From NCBI GenBank assembly GCA_018136815.1, contig CM030934.1, positions 1,024,979-1,088,978 on the forward strand: DNA of 64,000 bases, in the 5' to 3' direction. Every line of letters begins with the position of its first letter. Position 1 is the stretch's first letter. The notes beneath the pieces were generated by a model. That model was not told the DNA's origin. It was given only the letters and a program-made list of their open reading frames with translations, and ran no database searches. Both the position numbers and the translations under genes were made by a program. The DNA is from Isochrysis galbana. Lineage: Eukaryota; Haptophyta; Isochrysidales; Isochrysidaceae. Below, one piece after another: positions 9,216 through 18,897 of this stretch.

Positions 9216-11933
9216 CTACTGAGGCTTAACCCGGACCATCGAGCGAAGAAGCTTATGAATGTGCTCGTCCGATCCGCACTCTCCGCAGCCAGCCTCACAC
9301 AGAAAGCGGATATATGGCTGACAGATGACGGGGTTGTGAGCACCGTCTCCCGTGCCATATTTCCAGGCTTCGCTGGATGGAGTGCCAGGAGGAGCTTGAG
9401 GTCGGAAAGCGCAGAAGGCACAGCCGTTTTCGTTCGTCCATTCGGTGATTCCCCTATTGATATCGTCCGTTCGTGGAGTTTCCATTGAATTATCGGCCGG
9501 TCGGCACTTTGCTAGCGCCGCCGAGACCCTTGGGTGCTTGGCATAGCCTGCTACGGCCCAGAAGCGGGCTCGGGCCCGATTCCAAAGCTCGGGCGTCCAC
9601 CGGGATACGCCCAAATCGGGCGGTAGCCCTTGGCCGTTCGCCGGCGGATCGCAGCGACGGCTGGGCGGCCGAGACGAGCCTCCCTTTCGACCCGGTGGAT
9701 CGGTCAGTATAGCCGGCAACGGTGAGTTGGAGTGGTAACTTGCCGGCGGTGCAGCAGCCCGATAATCAGGCTTCGAAGCAGGCGAATGTCCCTGTCCGCG
9801 AAGAGCTTCCGCCACGGTAGCTTGGACGGCCGCCTGCACGGCGGCAACCATGTCCGTGGTCGAAGCGGTCTTCTGGGACGAGGAAGTCTCGTTCTTTGCC
9901 TCGCCTGAGGCTTTAGTGCGTACGCTAGCCACGGTTTGCTTCGTCGAGGGCCGGGATTGATGACGCTTCACCCGAGCCTGCTCGTAAGGGCTGAGGTACC
10001 GTTGGCAGAGGTTGACGCACGAGAGCGCCGACCGACCTAGCTCGTGGTTCTCTACGCGGAAACGAGTCTCCGCGAGCACCTCCGCAAATTTAATAGCATT
10101 ATCGACGCCGCGCTGAGGATCAACCTTATCGTTCCGGATGATTTCTTCGAACCTCTGGTTGATCTCATGGGCCATGTTTGGATGATCCCACACGTTGGTG
10201 GAGTCAACCGCGGAATCGCCAAGCTTGCGGATGTAGGCACGAACCAAATTCTTGCTGAGCTCACATAGATCAGCGCCGGCCTCGCGCTCCCTCATGCGGT
10301 CCCACTCCATCGACGCCGAGTCTTTCGCGAAACCATCGGCCCCGTTTGCGAAGGTCCCGTCGCATTTGCGAAGAAGGACGTCAGCAGCGAGGACAGGGTT
10401 GAGAGCGAGAGCGCGATCCTCCACTAGATCAAGGAGGAAGGCGAAGATGCGGGAATTGCCGCTGGAATTGGCGCCGGCTGCCGCGAGGAGGGAGGTAAAT
10501 ATTTCGCGATGATCGCAGCCGAGCGCTAGTGCCCGCTCCAACGGCTTGATGAGCGTGAGTCGAAATTCGTTCCAGGCTGTTGCCGCCGTTTGCACGTTAT
10601 CGGAGGCGAGGGCCTTTGGGAAGCGGAGCTCCGAAAGCTCTTTGCCCATCCTGACCTGATGGTGAAGGGTTTGCTCGGCTGAAAAGCGGCTACGCACCCA
10701 TTTGAGCAAGTGGTCCTCCTCCATGAAAATTCGGCAATGCCAAACGTTGCCCGCCAGGGAGAGGTTGCTCTTCAAAATGGTGTGGATGAGCTCATGCTCG
10801 TCGGAGTCGCGGTAAAGTGCGGCCAGATCGCGTGAGGGCAGGGCGAGGAGATTTTTCCACTCGCTTACAACTGCCTCTCGCTCATCCATCCCCACCGCAA
10901 GGCAGGGGTCGCGAGGGTGGCGGAACGGCACCATCGGGGTCGGGCCCCGGTAAAGGCTCTGATCCTGGCGGCGGGGTTCCGATTTGGAGGTCGGGTACGC
11001 CGACCGTGGAACCCTAGAAGCCGGAGAGGCGTGGCCCTTTGGGTCTAGAGCAGGAGGCTCGCCCATGGGTGGTTCCCTCTGAACCGGCCTAGCAGAATCC
11101 GCAGCCGCCTCGGTCCGATCCATGGACGGACTTGAAGCGGGCTCTTGGCGGGCTTGGAGTAGCTGAGTCAGGGCTTTGAACCCTGCTTCAACTTGATCCC
11201 GGAGAAGCCCCTCCCTCGCCTCTGCCGCGGCAAGGGATGAATGTAGGCGCTCCACAGCCCCTTTTAGGGTGTTGGTCTCCGCCTGAAGCCTTGCCATTTC
11301 CGCATCCTGACGCGCCGCGGCCGTCTCGATCGGGGTGATCTCTTGATCAAGGACCCCTTTTGATGACGGCGGGGCATAGTCCCGGTAAGCGGGGCTTCGG
11401 AAGCTGATCCCCTCCCCTTCACCGACCTCAGACTCATCATCTCGAAGGTGAGGAGGGGGGTCAAACTGAATCAGAGGGAGGGGACCCTCCTCCACCTCAT
11501 TGGCCAACTCAGCGACGCTGAAGTTGGCCTCATGCGGGAGAGGGTCATGCTCCACCATGGCCCGCTGTGATTGCACCCGGTGGGTGCCGAAGGAAGCGGA
11601 CAAATCCTCGCCATCCGCCACGAGCTGATCGGAGCCAGTCGTGGAGATAGCAGCCGGGGTGATGGGTGCCATTGGTGTAGCCTCAGAAGCCGTGGGATCA
11701 CTCGGACATCCCACGGGAGCAAAAGCTGCAGCGGGCAGAGAAGGTTCCCTGAGGGGTTCCTCCTCTGCGGCCGAGGACGCAAGCTTCGATTTCGTGCTTG
11801 TCGAGTCGAGCGCTACCGGAGGGCTCTGAGCCACTCCGTCGCGAGCGGCACCGGCGGCTAGCGCGGCGCTTTGTCCCTCCTCCCCACCGGGAGTCGGGTG
11901 AATGAAATTCTGGACTGGGTCGGGCAACCCCAT
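9216..11933 (-). CDS. gypsy-B Gag-like polyprotein
   Basis: 905 residues from MGLPDPVQNFIHPTPGGEEG; the frame is open further upstream, but this Met follows the LTR and leader and also opens gag in the second copy at 15695. An acidic Ser/Pro-rich N-terminus is followed by a coiled coil (ARQDAEMARLQAETNTLKGA, then ERLHSSLAAAEAREGLL). A helical capsid-like core follows (WKNLLALPSRDLAALYRDS, KELSELRFPKALASDNVQ). The basic Ser/Pro-rich tail ends in a Cys/His cluster, GCAFCAF, then LCEAGCGECGSDEHIHK, that may replace the classic CCHC knuckle. Gag packages the element RNA. It ends in TAG followed by GGGTCC, and the same frame continues into the methyltransferase ORF. Fragments of the same gag lie at 15695-15827 and 63683-64000. 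Confidence 0.8.
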   Translation of the reverse strand: MGLPDPVQNFIHPTPGGEEGQSAALAAGAARDGVAQSPPVALDSTSTKSKLASSAAEEEPLREPSLPAAAFAPVGCPSDPTASEATPMAPITPAAISTTGSDQLVADGEDLSASFGTHRVQSQRAMVEHDPLPHEANFSVAELANEVEEGPLPLIQFDPPPHLRDDESEVGEGEGISFRSPAYRDYAPPSSKGVLDQEITPIETAAARQDAEMARLQAETNTLKGAVERLHSSLAAAEAREGLLRDQVEAGFKALTQLLQARQEPASSPSMDRTEAAADSARPVQREPPMGEPPALDPKGHASPASRVPRSAYPTSKSEPRRQDQSLYRGPTPMVPFRHPRDPCLAVGMDEREAVVSEWKNLLALPSRDLAALYRDSDEHELIHTILKSNLSLAGNVWHCRIFMEEDHLLKWVRSRFSAEQTLHHQVRMGKELSELRFPKALASDNVQTAATAWNEFRLTLIKPLERALALGCDHREIFTSLLAAAGANSSGNSRIFAFLLDLVEDRALALNPVLAADVLLRKCDGTFANGADGFAKDSASMEWDRMREREAGADLCELSKNLVRAYIRKLGDSAVDSTNVWDHPNMAHEINQRFEEIIRNDKVDPQRGVDNAIKFAEVLAETRFRVENHELGRSALSCVNLCQRYLSPYEQARVKRHQSRPSTKQTVASVRTKASGEAKNETSSSQKTASTTDMVAAVQAAVQATVAEALRGQGHSPASKPDYRAAAPPASYHSNSPLPAILTDPPGRKGGSSRPPSRRCDPPANGQGLPPDLGVSRWTPELWNRARARFWAVAGYAKHPRVSAALAKCRPADNSMETPRTDDINRGITEWTNENGCAFCAFRPQAPPGTPSSEAWKYGTGDGAHNPVICQPYIRFLCEAGCGECGSDEHIHKLLRSMVRVKPQ

Positions 11934-12025
11934 TCGGGTGTATGGACAGGGAACGAACGGCGAACGAAGGACTGTGGGGCAGCGAGGCGCTCCTAGCGGC
12001 CCTAGTGTGATGGGTTGTAAGAGAT

Positions 12026-13124
12026 TGTTAGACCTACAAAGAACTCTTCCCTCAGGGAGGGAGCCTAAGCTGCTTGAGTGCAGCGACGCAGCGAACAACG
12101 ACGGACAACGAAGCTGAGAACAACAGGATACACCGACCCACGAACACACCGGAATCATTCACCCAAACCAAGCAAATTATCAAGCAACCGCGACCCCAAA
12201 TCACCGATAACTCAAACACGTCGCGAGAGACGGAGAGAGAGAGCGAGAGAGAGAGAGAGAGACTCCACAGCGACGGCCGGAGCGTGTCTCCGTTGTAACT
12301 TCCCACGTAGCGGAGAGTCCGAAGGGGAGCGTCCTGTCGCGCGACCACGGCGATCACTTTGGATACAGATCGCGACGAGATATCTTCACGACCGAATAAA
12401 TCTTGCCGTTGAGCGTGAACCTTCTAGACGCTTCTAACGAACAACCCTGAGTAGTAACCAAGGGGAAGAAACACCAAAGGGGCCAAGGCTTGCATGTAAC
12501 TTGCATCAAGGGGAAAGATTCCCTCACCTAGGAAGCGAACCTACACCGATCTCCAAGGGGAGATGGCAAATTAAACCTCAAATCTCGAGCGGCTAGAGCA
12601 ACCGACTCGCTCGCCAAAACCTTGACCGAGAAGAAAGAAGCAAGGACCTACAAGCCAAGGGTAGCGGACCTAGGGAATGTGAGAGGAAATTTCCGAACGC
12701 CAACGCCAAACGCCGAACGCGGGGATTCAACGAAACCCTAACCAGGCCAAGCAGAACCTACGAAGAACAGGCCTGGACAACAACGAAAGTCAGCAGGTCC
12801 CAAGAAAGAACCGGAACCCAACAAGAAACAACAAGCCTTGCAAGAAGCTAAACAAGCCTTCACAAGGTAACTCGAGAGCCTGAGACAAGCGCGCAGCGAG
12901 TGACAGGCGACCTGGCTCCTTTGGGTCAAGATTACCCGAAAGGAGGAAACCTGGAATCTAGACCTGACAAACAGGCTAGAAGGAACGAAACAAGAACTCG
13001 AATTCTAGATCGCTAGGGACGAACCCTACCAACCTAGATGTACCTGAGCTTCACCGTGTGGCCGCACGGCGAAGGACCTGGAAACAAGAGCCTGGAAATC
13101 GCATCATCTAGGATGAATGCGACA
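12026..13124 (-). repeat. 5' LTR of gypsy-B element (1099 bp)
   Basis: On the minus strand it reads TGTCGCATTCATCCTAGATG ... GGTCTAACA, giving TGT...ACA ends. It is a near-identical, same-length (1099 bp) inverted match to 14504-15602, including the (CT)n run and the CCTAGATGTACC block. The 5' boundary is fixed by the polypurine tract next to the other copy. The 3' boundary at TCTAACA is my choice from the conserved ACA and the equal lengths. Gag starts 92 bp downstream. Confidence 0.75.
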
Positions 13125-14122
13125 ATGGAGTCCCTAGGCAGCTTCGGACCGACGCCGGTTCGAATCTATGTTCGGTTCTTGTTTCGCGTATTCTGGAGCT
13201 CACCGGGACTGATTTGTCGAGTACAGAGCCGTACCGACATGAAGGTGTAGGCTTCGTCGAACGCGCTCAGCAAACGCTCATTCGTTTGATGCGCGCCTCG
13301 AACGAGGGTGGCAGCCATTGGGTCGACCATTTGCCGTTCCTACTCCTCTCGTTGAGGGCTTCTTCCGGTCGTGTTACCTCCCGGTCTCCAGCGTCTTTGA
13401 TCTTTGGGCGTGAGCTGCGTCTGCCCGCTCAACTCTCTGATCCGAGGTCTGTTTCGCCAACTGCTCTCGAGGCGGCGTCCGCCGACGTTCGCTCGTACGC
13501 ATCCAGGCTCAATGCGAGCCTCCGCCTCTCTTGGTCCAGCGCTCTCGAGGCTACCCTAGCCGCTCAGGCTGAGTCAGTCCGTGACGCTACCATCAAGTCT
13601 CAAAGACCAGCTCGTTTCGAACCTGGGGATCGCGTCTGCATGCGATTACCAGGCCATGCCAACAAGTTGCAATTCATCTACTCGGGTCCCTACCGCGTCG
13701 TAGAGGCTCTGTCCGACACTAGGTACCGACTCCGTGATTTGGAGAACCGGTTAGTCAAGGAGGAGGTGCATATCTCGAACCTCCGGCCGTATCATACTTT
13801 CGTTGATGAAGAGCCGCTGGCTGACGACGAGTACATCGTTGAAAAGTTGCTCGATCGTCGTAGCCATGGCGATTCTATCGAGTACCTCGTGAAGTGGCGT
13901 GGCTATTCTATTCGAGAAGCCACCTGGGAGCCTCGTTCCGAGTTGCTCCGTCGTTGTTCTGATTTGCTTGATGATTATGATCGCTCCGTCGAAGAGACTT
14001 GTCCAGAAGATGTTGAGTCCCCGGAAGCAACTTCTTCGTCGGCCAGGGATACTCCTCTTCCTCCCGTTCTCGATGCGCCGTCTTCGCGCACTCGATCCAG
14101 GCTCCATCCTCGTTGATCCCAT
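13125..14122 (+). pseudogene. gypsy-B integrase C-terminal half with chromodomain, 5' truncated
   Basis: The integrase sequence starts abruptly at the LTR edge at 13125, first in a shifted frame (equivalent of RQLRTDAGSNLC). It then runs open from 13214: STEPYRHEGVGFVERAQQTL (catalytic Glu region), FGRELRLPAQLSDP, GDRVCMRLPGHANKLQ, and the GPY/F-like YSGPYRVVEAL. The C-terminal chromodomain is DDEYIVEKLLDR, then IEYLVKWRGYSIREATWEPR and ELLRRCSDLLDDYD, with the aromatic cage residues Y, W and W present. Chromodomain gypsy elements (chromoviruses) use this module to target chromatin. The frame ends in TSSSARDTPLPPVLDAPSSR at 14116. The missing front half makes it non-autonomous. Confidence 0.85.
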
Positions 14123-14503
14123 GTCTTGGGTAAGGGACCCGTCCCTCTAGGCTAGCCCCACGCCTCGGCTAGGGCTCCGAGTTCAAGTTTCCGTCCGAGC
14201 GAATCATGGAGGTGCTGAACGCGTGCTGCCTGCGCTCTACACCCGGCGCAACACCCGAGCAAAGCTCCTGTAAAAGGGAGAAGTGGGTGGGGCAGTGCGT
14301 ACGAAAGAGGCCGCCGCGTTAAGCCGCCGATTTCGTGCTCGCTTTGGATCCAAAGGGTGTTCTTGTCTCCACGTTTCGCTCGCTATGTTCCGTTGCTTCT
14401 TGTTCCGATTCTGACCTCTGGTCAGCCCAAGTTCCAGGTTCCAGGTCTCTGTTTCCAGGTTCACCGCTCGACATCGGGAGACGTCTCGATCTTAGTCGGG
14501 GGG
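14123..14503 (+). other. gypsy-B 3' untranslated region and polypurine tract
   Basis: Non-coding end of the internal region. It shares GCTCGACATCGGGAGACGTC and the AGTCGGGGGG polypurine tract (about 14494-14503) with lineage A at 54910-54960 (opposite strand), where the tract also abuts a TGT LTR start. Conserved priming site for plus-strand DNA synthesis in both lineages. Confidence 0.7.
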
Positions 14504-15602
14504 TGTCGCATTCATCCTAGATGATGCGATTTCCAGGCTCTTGTTTCCAGGTCCTTCGCCGTGCGGCCACACGGTGAAGCTCAGGTACATCTAGGTTGGT
14601 AGGGTTCGTCCCTAGCGATCTAGAATTCGGGTTCTCGTTTCGTTCCTTCTAGCCTGTTTGTCAGGTCTAGATTCCAGGTTTCCTCCTTTCGGGTAATCTT
14701 GACCCAAAGGAGCCAGTTCGCCTGTCACTCGCTGCGCGCTTGTCTCAGGCTCTCGGGTTACCTTGTGAAGGCTTGTTTAGCTTCTTGCAAGGCTTGTCGT
14801 TTCTTGTTGGGTTCCGGTTCTTTCTTGGGACCTGCTCACTTTCGTTGTCGTCCAGGCCTGTTCTTCGTAGGTTCTGCTTGGCCTGGTTAGGGTTTCGTTG
14901 CCTTCCCGCGTTCGGCGTTTGGCGTTGGCGTTCGGAAACTTCCTCTCACATTCCCTAGGTCCGCTACCCTTGGCTTGTAGGTCCTTGCTTCTTTCTTCTC
15001 GGTCAAGGTTTTGGCGAGCGAGTCGGTTGCTCTAGCCGCTCGAGATTTGAGGTTTAATTTGCCATCTCCCCTTGGAGATCGGTGTAGGTTCGCTTCCTAG
15101 GTGAGGGAATCTTTCCCCTTGATGCAAGTTACATGCAAGCCTTGGCCCCTTTGGTGTTTCTTCCCCTTGGTTACTACTCAGGGTTGTTCGTTAGAAGCGT
15201 CTAGAAGGTTCACGCTCAACGGCAAGATTTATTCGGTCGTGAAGATATCTCGTCGCGATCTGTATCCAAAGTGATCGCCGTGGTCGCGCGACAGGACGCT
15301 CCCCTTCGGACTCTCCGCTACGTGGGAAGTTACAACGGAGACACGCTCCGGCCGTCGCTGTGGAGTCTCTCTCTCTCTCTCTCGCTCTCTCTCTCCGTCT
15401 CTCGCGACGTGTTTGAGTTATCGGTGATTTGGGGTCGCGGTTGCTTGATAATTTGCTTGGTTTGGGTGAATGATTCCGGTGTGTTCGTGAGTCGGTGTAA
15501 CCTGTTGTTCTCAGCCTCGTTGTCCGTCGTTGTTCGCTGCGTCGCTGCACTCAAGCAGCCTAGGCTCCCTCCCTGAGGGAAGAGTTCTTTGTAGGTCTAA
15601 CA
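14504..15602 (+). repeat. gypsy-B LTR (1099 bp), flanked by pol on the left and gag on the right
   Basis: Starts TGTCGCATTCATCCTAGATG immediately after the polypurine tract and ends GGTCTAACA. Same length as the inverted copy at 12026-13124. It is followed by the leader and the gag start (MGMPDPIQNFIHPT at 15695), so it lies between the 3' end of one element and the 5' end of another, as after LTR-LTR recombination of tandem copies. Confidence 0.75.
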
Positions 15603-15827
15603 ATCTCTTAAAACCCAACACACTAGGGCCGCTAGGAGCACCTCACCGCCCCACAGCCCTTCGTTCGCCGTTCGTTCCCAGTCCAGACACCCAAATGGGG
15701 ATGCCCGACCCCATCCAGAATTTCATTCACCCGACTCCCGGTGGGGAGGAGGGACAAAGCGCCGCGCTAGCCGCCGGTGCCGCTCGCGACGGAGTGGCCC
15801 AGAGCCCTCCGGCTCCGCTCGACTCGA
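15603..15827 (+). pseudogene. gypsy-B leader and first ~44 codons of gag, truncated
   Basis: The leader matches the one beside the other LTR. MGMPDPIQNFIHPTPGGEEG is 90% identical to the intact gag start and runs to about LDST, where the sequence switches to LINE (AACCCGGCGCT, 15828). The gag reading therefore ends in LINE-derived residues. Confidence 0.8.
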
Positions 15828-17400
15828 CAACCCGGCGCTCCCTGCCTTCTGGAATCTGGAAAGAGGCTATTGCTAACTTGCTAACTTCAGGGAACTCGAC
15901 ATACAACCCTCCTTCCTTACACGGGAAGGCGCGCTCTCACAGCCAATGTGGCACAATCCCCACATCCCACCCCCCAAGGTGCGCGCCCCGTGGGCGCGCC
16001 TATGGGAAGCGTTACACACCAACGTAGTGCACAATATATTCAAAGACGGCGCTTTTACGACGCCGTATAGCAAAGAAGAATGCTCAGCATATCTCGAGCA
16101 CCTACCCGAAACGTTTATTCACGAGGGACGCTCAATACACAAGAGAGATTTTCTCGACTCGTGGGACGAGATAGTTAGCCACGCAACGCGTGTGATAGGA
16201 CAAGCAAAAGAGCGCCTGCCCTCAGCTACCGAAGGGCAAAAGACGTACGACGTCAACATCCCGCCTCAAGAACCGGGGGCCGAGCCACAGAACAAAGAGG
16301 TCAGAGTTTCGGAAGACGAAATAATAATAATAATAATAAAACATCTGAGCGTTAGTACCACTACTGCCACTAGCCCGGTACTATCACGACACCCCTCAGC
16401 GCACCTGCCCGTACGCCTTGACGTGTGCTGTCACTAGACACATACGCATATGCACCCCTACGAATCTCCCCCCTCGCAAACCCCCGGCTCCCATTATAAC
16501 TCCCCACAAGCTACAATGAGGGAAAACCCATTGAGGCGGACCGGTCGACGCCGGCCGACTCTCCGGGAAAAAGCACCGGGGGGGGGGGAGGAACCTCTCG
16601 TCATGAAAAGAAACGGCCCTTACAGCTCTCGCCGCGAGCTGTCCTCGAGAAATAAAAGACTGCGCCTCGAGATACCTGCCACCGTGGTTCCCGTAGGCGC
16701 CTTGAGCCTCTCCCTCCTCATCCCCCTCCTGTCGCCAGCCGCCCCCCTCCGCCCGTTTGCTAACGCAAACGAGTCCCGTTTCTCACCGCACTCCATCGGG
16801 GGGGGTGCAAAACCCCCCCTCTCCCTCTCTCCGTTCTCCTCCACCTCTGCCCCTGCGGCGCGTCGCCATGCGGCGCGCCACGGCCTGCTCTCAGAGGCCC
16901 TTTGGGGGCTCTCAGAGGGCCAGCCAGGGCAGCTCAGGGGGCAGTGGAGGCTGGGGCTCAGCCCCTGGCCCCTCCTACCTCTCCCACGCTTGCCTCGCTG
17001 GCCCTGGGAGCCGCCCGAAGCCCTCTGTCTGCCTGGCGACCAGGGATGGGGGGGGAGTCAGCTCGAGGGCAGGCCCATGCTGGGCGTGGGAGTGCGAGTC
17101 ACGGCCCGCGCCCACTAGGGGTCTGGGCCAGAGTGTTGATTGCCCAGCCCCTGCCAGAGGGCAGGGGCTGGGGTCGATTGTACGGGCCCACCCCGGGGGG
17201 TGTCCGCGATGGAGAGAGGGGGGCGCGAGGCCCCCATTGACCCCCACTTATAAAAGTAGGTTGAGTTTCGGAAGACGAAAAATACATAAGAAAGCTAAAC
17301 AACATTTGGCTGCATACCGAACCCGATTACCTAGGAGAAGTAACCGACACCGGCAACGTAGCAGAAGCTCAGAAGCTGGAGAGATCCAACACTAGCTCAC
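15828..17400 (+). pseudogene. LINE ORF2 fragment, interrupted by an R1 insertion
   Basis: Corresponds to the LINE at 37585-38150: WKEAIANLLT with a small internal duplication, a shifted frame over the tail of that block, then PWARLWEALHTNVVHNIFKD, AFTTPYSKEECSAYLEHLPE, FLDSWDEIVSHATRV and RVSEDE. After the insertion at 16322-17262 it resumes with KYIRKLNNIWLHTEPDYLGE. It lacks RT. The uninterrupted reading once the insert is removed shows that the LINE fragment was there first. Confidence 0.8.
16322..17262 (-). mobile_element. SINE-like family R1, full-length insertion with 18-bp target duplication
   Basis: GAGTTTCGGAAGACGAAA occurs at 16304-16321 and again at 17263-17280, exactly flanking 941 bp. 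Read on the minus strand, the insert starts AACCTACTTTTATAAGTGGG, a variant of the R1 head, continues through the GC-rich body, and ends in CAGATGTTTTATTATTATT, a short simple-repeat tail. Long target duplication plus simple tail indicates target-primed reverse transcription. Open frames in the body are Ser/Pro/Gly/Arg-rich and not convincing as genes. The LINE in this window is a possible helper. Confidence 0.85.
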
Positions 17401-18039
17401 GAGGCACGAGGCCGGGAGACCCTCCGACCCGCTTTCGCCGGGGCTTTCCGCTCACGGTCAAAAATGTCGACCCCCCCCATATTAGTACTTAAAAAGCCCT
17501 GTTTGACCGCCCTATAAAAGGCGTGTTTGACCGCCCTACCCCTGGCGACCCCTGGAGGCTCCTGGAGGCCAGCTCAGGGGGCAGAGGAGGCTGGGGCTGG
17601 GCCCTGGCCTCCCCTGCCTCTCCCTCGCTGGCGCTCCTGAGCCTCTGGGGAAGGGCCGGGGGAGTAGGGGTGTAGAAAGTTTGCTGCATGAAAGTAGTGG
17701 GTCCATGGCCGCGTGTGCGGTGAGAATATTATAAAGTTTTACTACCTACTGACATACTCGCACTCGCTTACTCTGCACTGCTGCTCTTCGGCTCTCTTTG
17801 CCTTGTTTTTGTGAGTGAGATATCGCGAATGCGACAGCCACACCACACCCACATACGCTGTCAGTCACAGTTTCTACGTATGGGGTAGGGATAGGGGCAT
17901 TGGAAGGGCATAAGGGCACAGGAAGGGTACAGGCGCACAAAGGGGGGAGATGCGAGATGCACACATACACAAGCTTGAGCGCACCGGCATGCACTTGCCA
18001 TCAGCATGCAGCATAGATCAAAGCCCCAAAGAGTCGTTC
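17401..18039. other. repeat-rich intergenic DNA downstream of BUD31
   Basis: 17480-17560 has GTTTGACCGCCCTATAAAAGG twice. 17540-17650 matches the R1 body (GGAGGCTCCTGGAGGCCAGC). 17655-17740 (GGTGTAGAAAGTTTGCTGCA, then CCGCGTGTGCGGTGAGAATATT) recurs at 63440-63520. No gene seen; 17750-18039 is probably the BUD31 3' flank. Confidence 0.45.
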
Positions 18040-18897
18040 TCACCGGTCAACGTAGTATCCAAGGCCTGAAGCACCATTCTTGAAGACGAACCCAGGGCGT
18101 GAGCCAGTGAACGTGTCAGATGGCAAGAAAATGCTGTCACCACCATCCAAGCTTCCAACACCAGCATGTGATTTCATGCAAGCGCCCGGCTTAGAAGGCA
18201 GAGCATCGTCGCCGCCTGCACGTGATCGCGGTGCGTCCCCCCGAAGCACGGCCAGTCTAGCCTCTACGTCAGGATCCAGCGCACTACCCCCGCTCTCGCC
18301 TCCATCGGTGCGCGATGGAGGTTCGCCGCGCAGTGCTTTCAGCCGAGCCTCCACTTCAGGATCAACGGAGTCTGTGCGCTTCTGCTTTCGCTCAGCCTTC
18401 TTCTTTGCGGCCCATGCGGTATAAGGATCCGTCCACCAGACAGGACCGCCGTGGATACCATCTCCGCTCACACACGAGACACAGCCTGTTTGTACCGAGG
18501 GCATGATCTGCGCGCCGCGCTGAGCGAGCGGGACGCGACAGACAGAAGTTGTCCCAAAGTTTGTGCTTCCCTTTTGGATTGCGGACATGGAGCAGAGGAT
18601 TTCGTATCCAGGCTTGCGCCACTTGGAGATGAGCGCGGCGTCAACGATCTTCTCACGCACGAGGAAATCGTACAGCTCGCGTGAGATCTTGCCCTGCTTG
18701 TAGAAGAGGTCGTAGATGTACCGGTTGCGTTCCCAATGGAGCCGATGGATGGGCCACTGCGACTCTGCCTTGCGCTTGCCGTCATGCGGGTCGTTGATAG
18801 CATCGCGCATTCGATCCTCGAATTCGTAGAGTGTCGACTCGATCATCGCCCACCCCTCGGGCTTGCGCTTGCTTGCGAGCCGGACGCGCAGGGACAT
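18040..18897 (-). CDS. BUD31: BUD31/G10 spliceosomal protein with long C-terminal extension
   Basis: Single-exon frame of 285 residues. Residues 1-145 follow BUD31 block by block: PEGWAMIESTLYEFEDRMRD, NDPHDGKRKAESQWPIHRLH, NRYIYDLFYKQGKISRELYD, LISKWRKPGYEILCS, NFGTTSVCRVP, GCVSCVSGD. BUD31 belongs to the activated spliceosome, near Prp8 and the NineTeen complex. Two oddities. First, several zinc-ligand cysteines of the usual LCCLRCIQ and ECxHCGCRGC clusters are replaced (here LCSMSAIQ and QTGCVSC). Second, about 140 extra residues follow: WWTDPYTAWAAKKKAERKQK, two copies of DPxVEARLxxLRGxxP, and a terminal RPGFVFKNGASGLGYYVDR. The upstream neighbour at 19452 is divergent, so 18898-19451 is a shared promoter region. 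Confidence 0.9.
   Translation of the reverse strand: MSLRVRLASKRKPEGWAMIESTLYEFEDRMRDAINDPHDGKRKAESQWPIHRLHWERNRYIYDLFYKQGKISRELYDFLVREKIVDAALISKWRKPGYEILCSMSAIQKGSTNFGTTSVCRVPLAQRGAQIMPSVQTGCVSCVSGDGIHGGPVWWTDPYTAWAAKKKAERKQKRTDSVDPEVEARLKALRGEPPSRTDGGESGGSALDPDVEARLAVLRGDAPRSRAGGDDALPSKPGACMKSHAGVGSLDGGDSIFLPSDTFTGSRPGFVFKNGASGLGYYVDR

Noticed and set aside
10044-10512. Plus-strand open frames inside gag
   Set aside because: Antisense shadows of the minus-strand gag; no codon bias or motif of their own.
16450-17240. 222- and 212-residue frames in the R1 body as genes
   Set aside because: They lie wholly within a 941-bp insertion with target duplication, have Pro/Gly/Arg-rich composition, and are not conserved in the other R1 copies.
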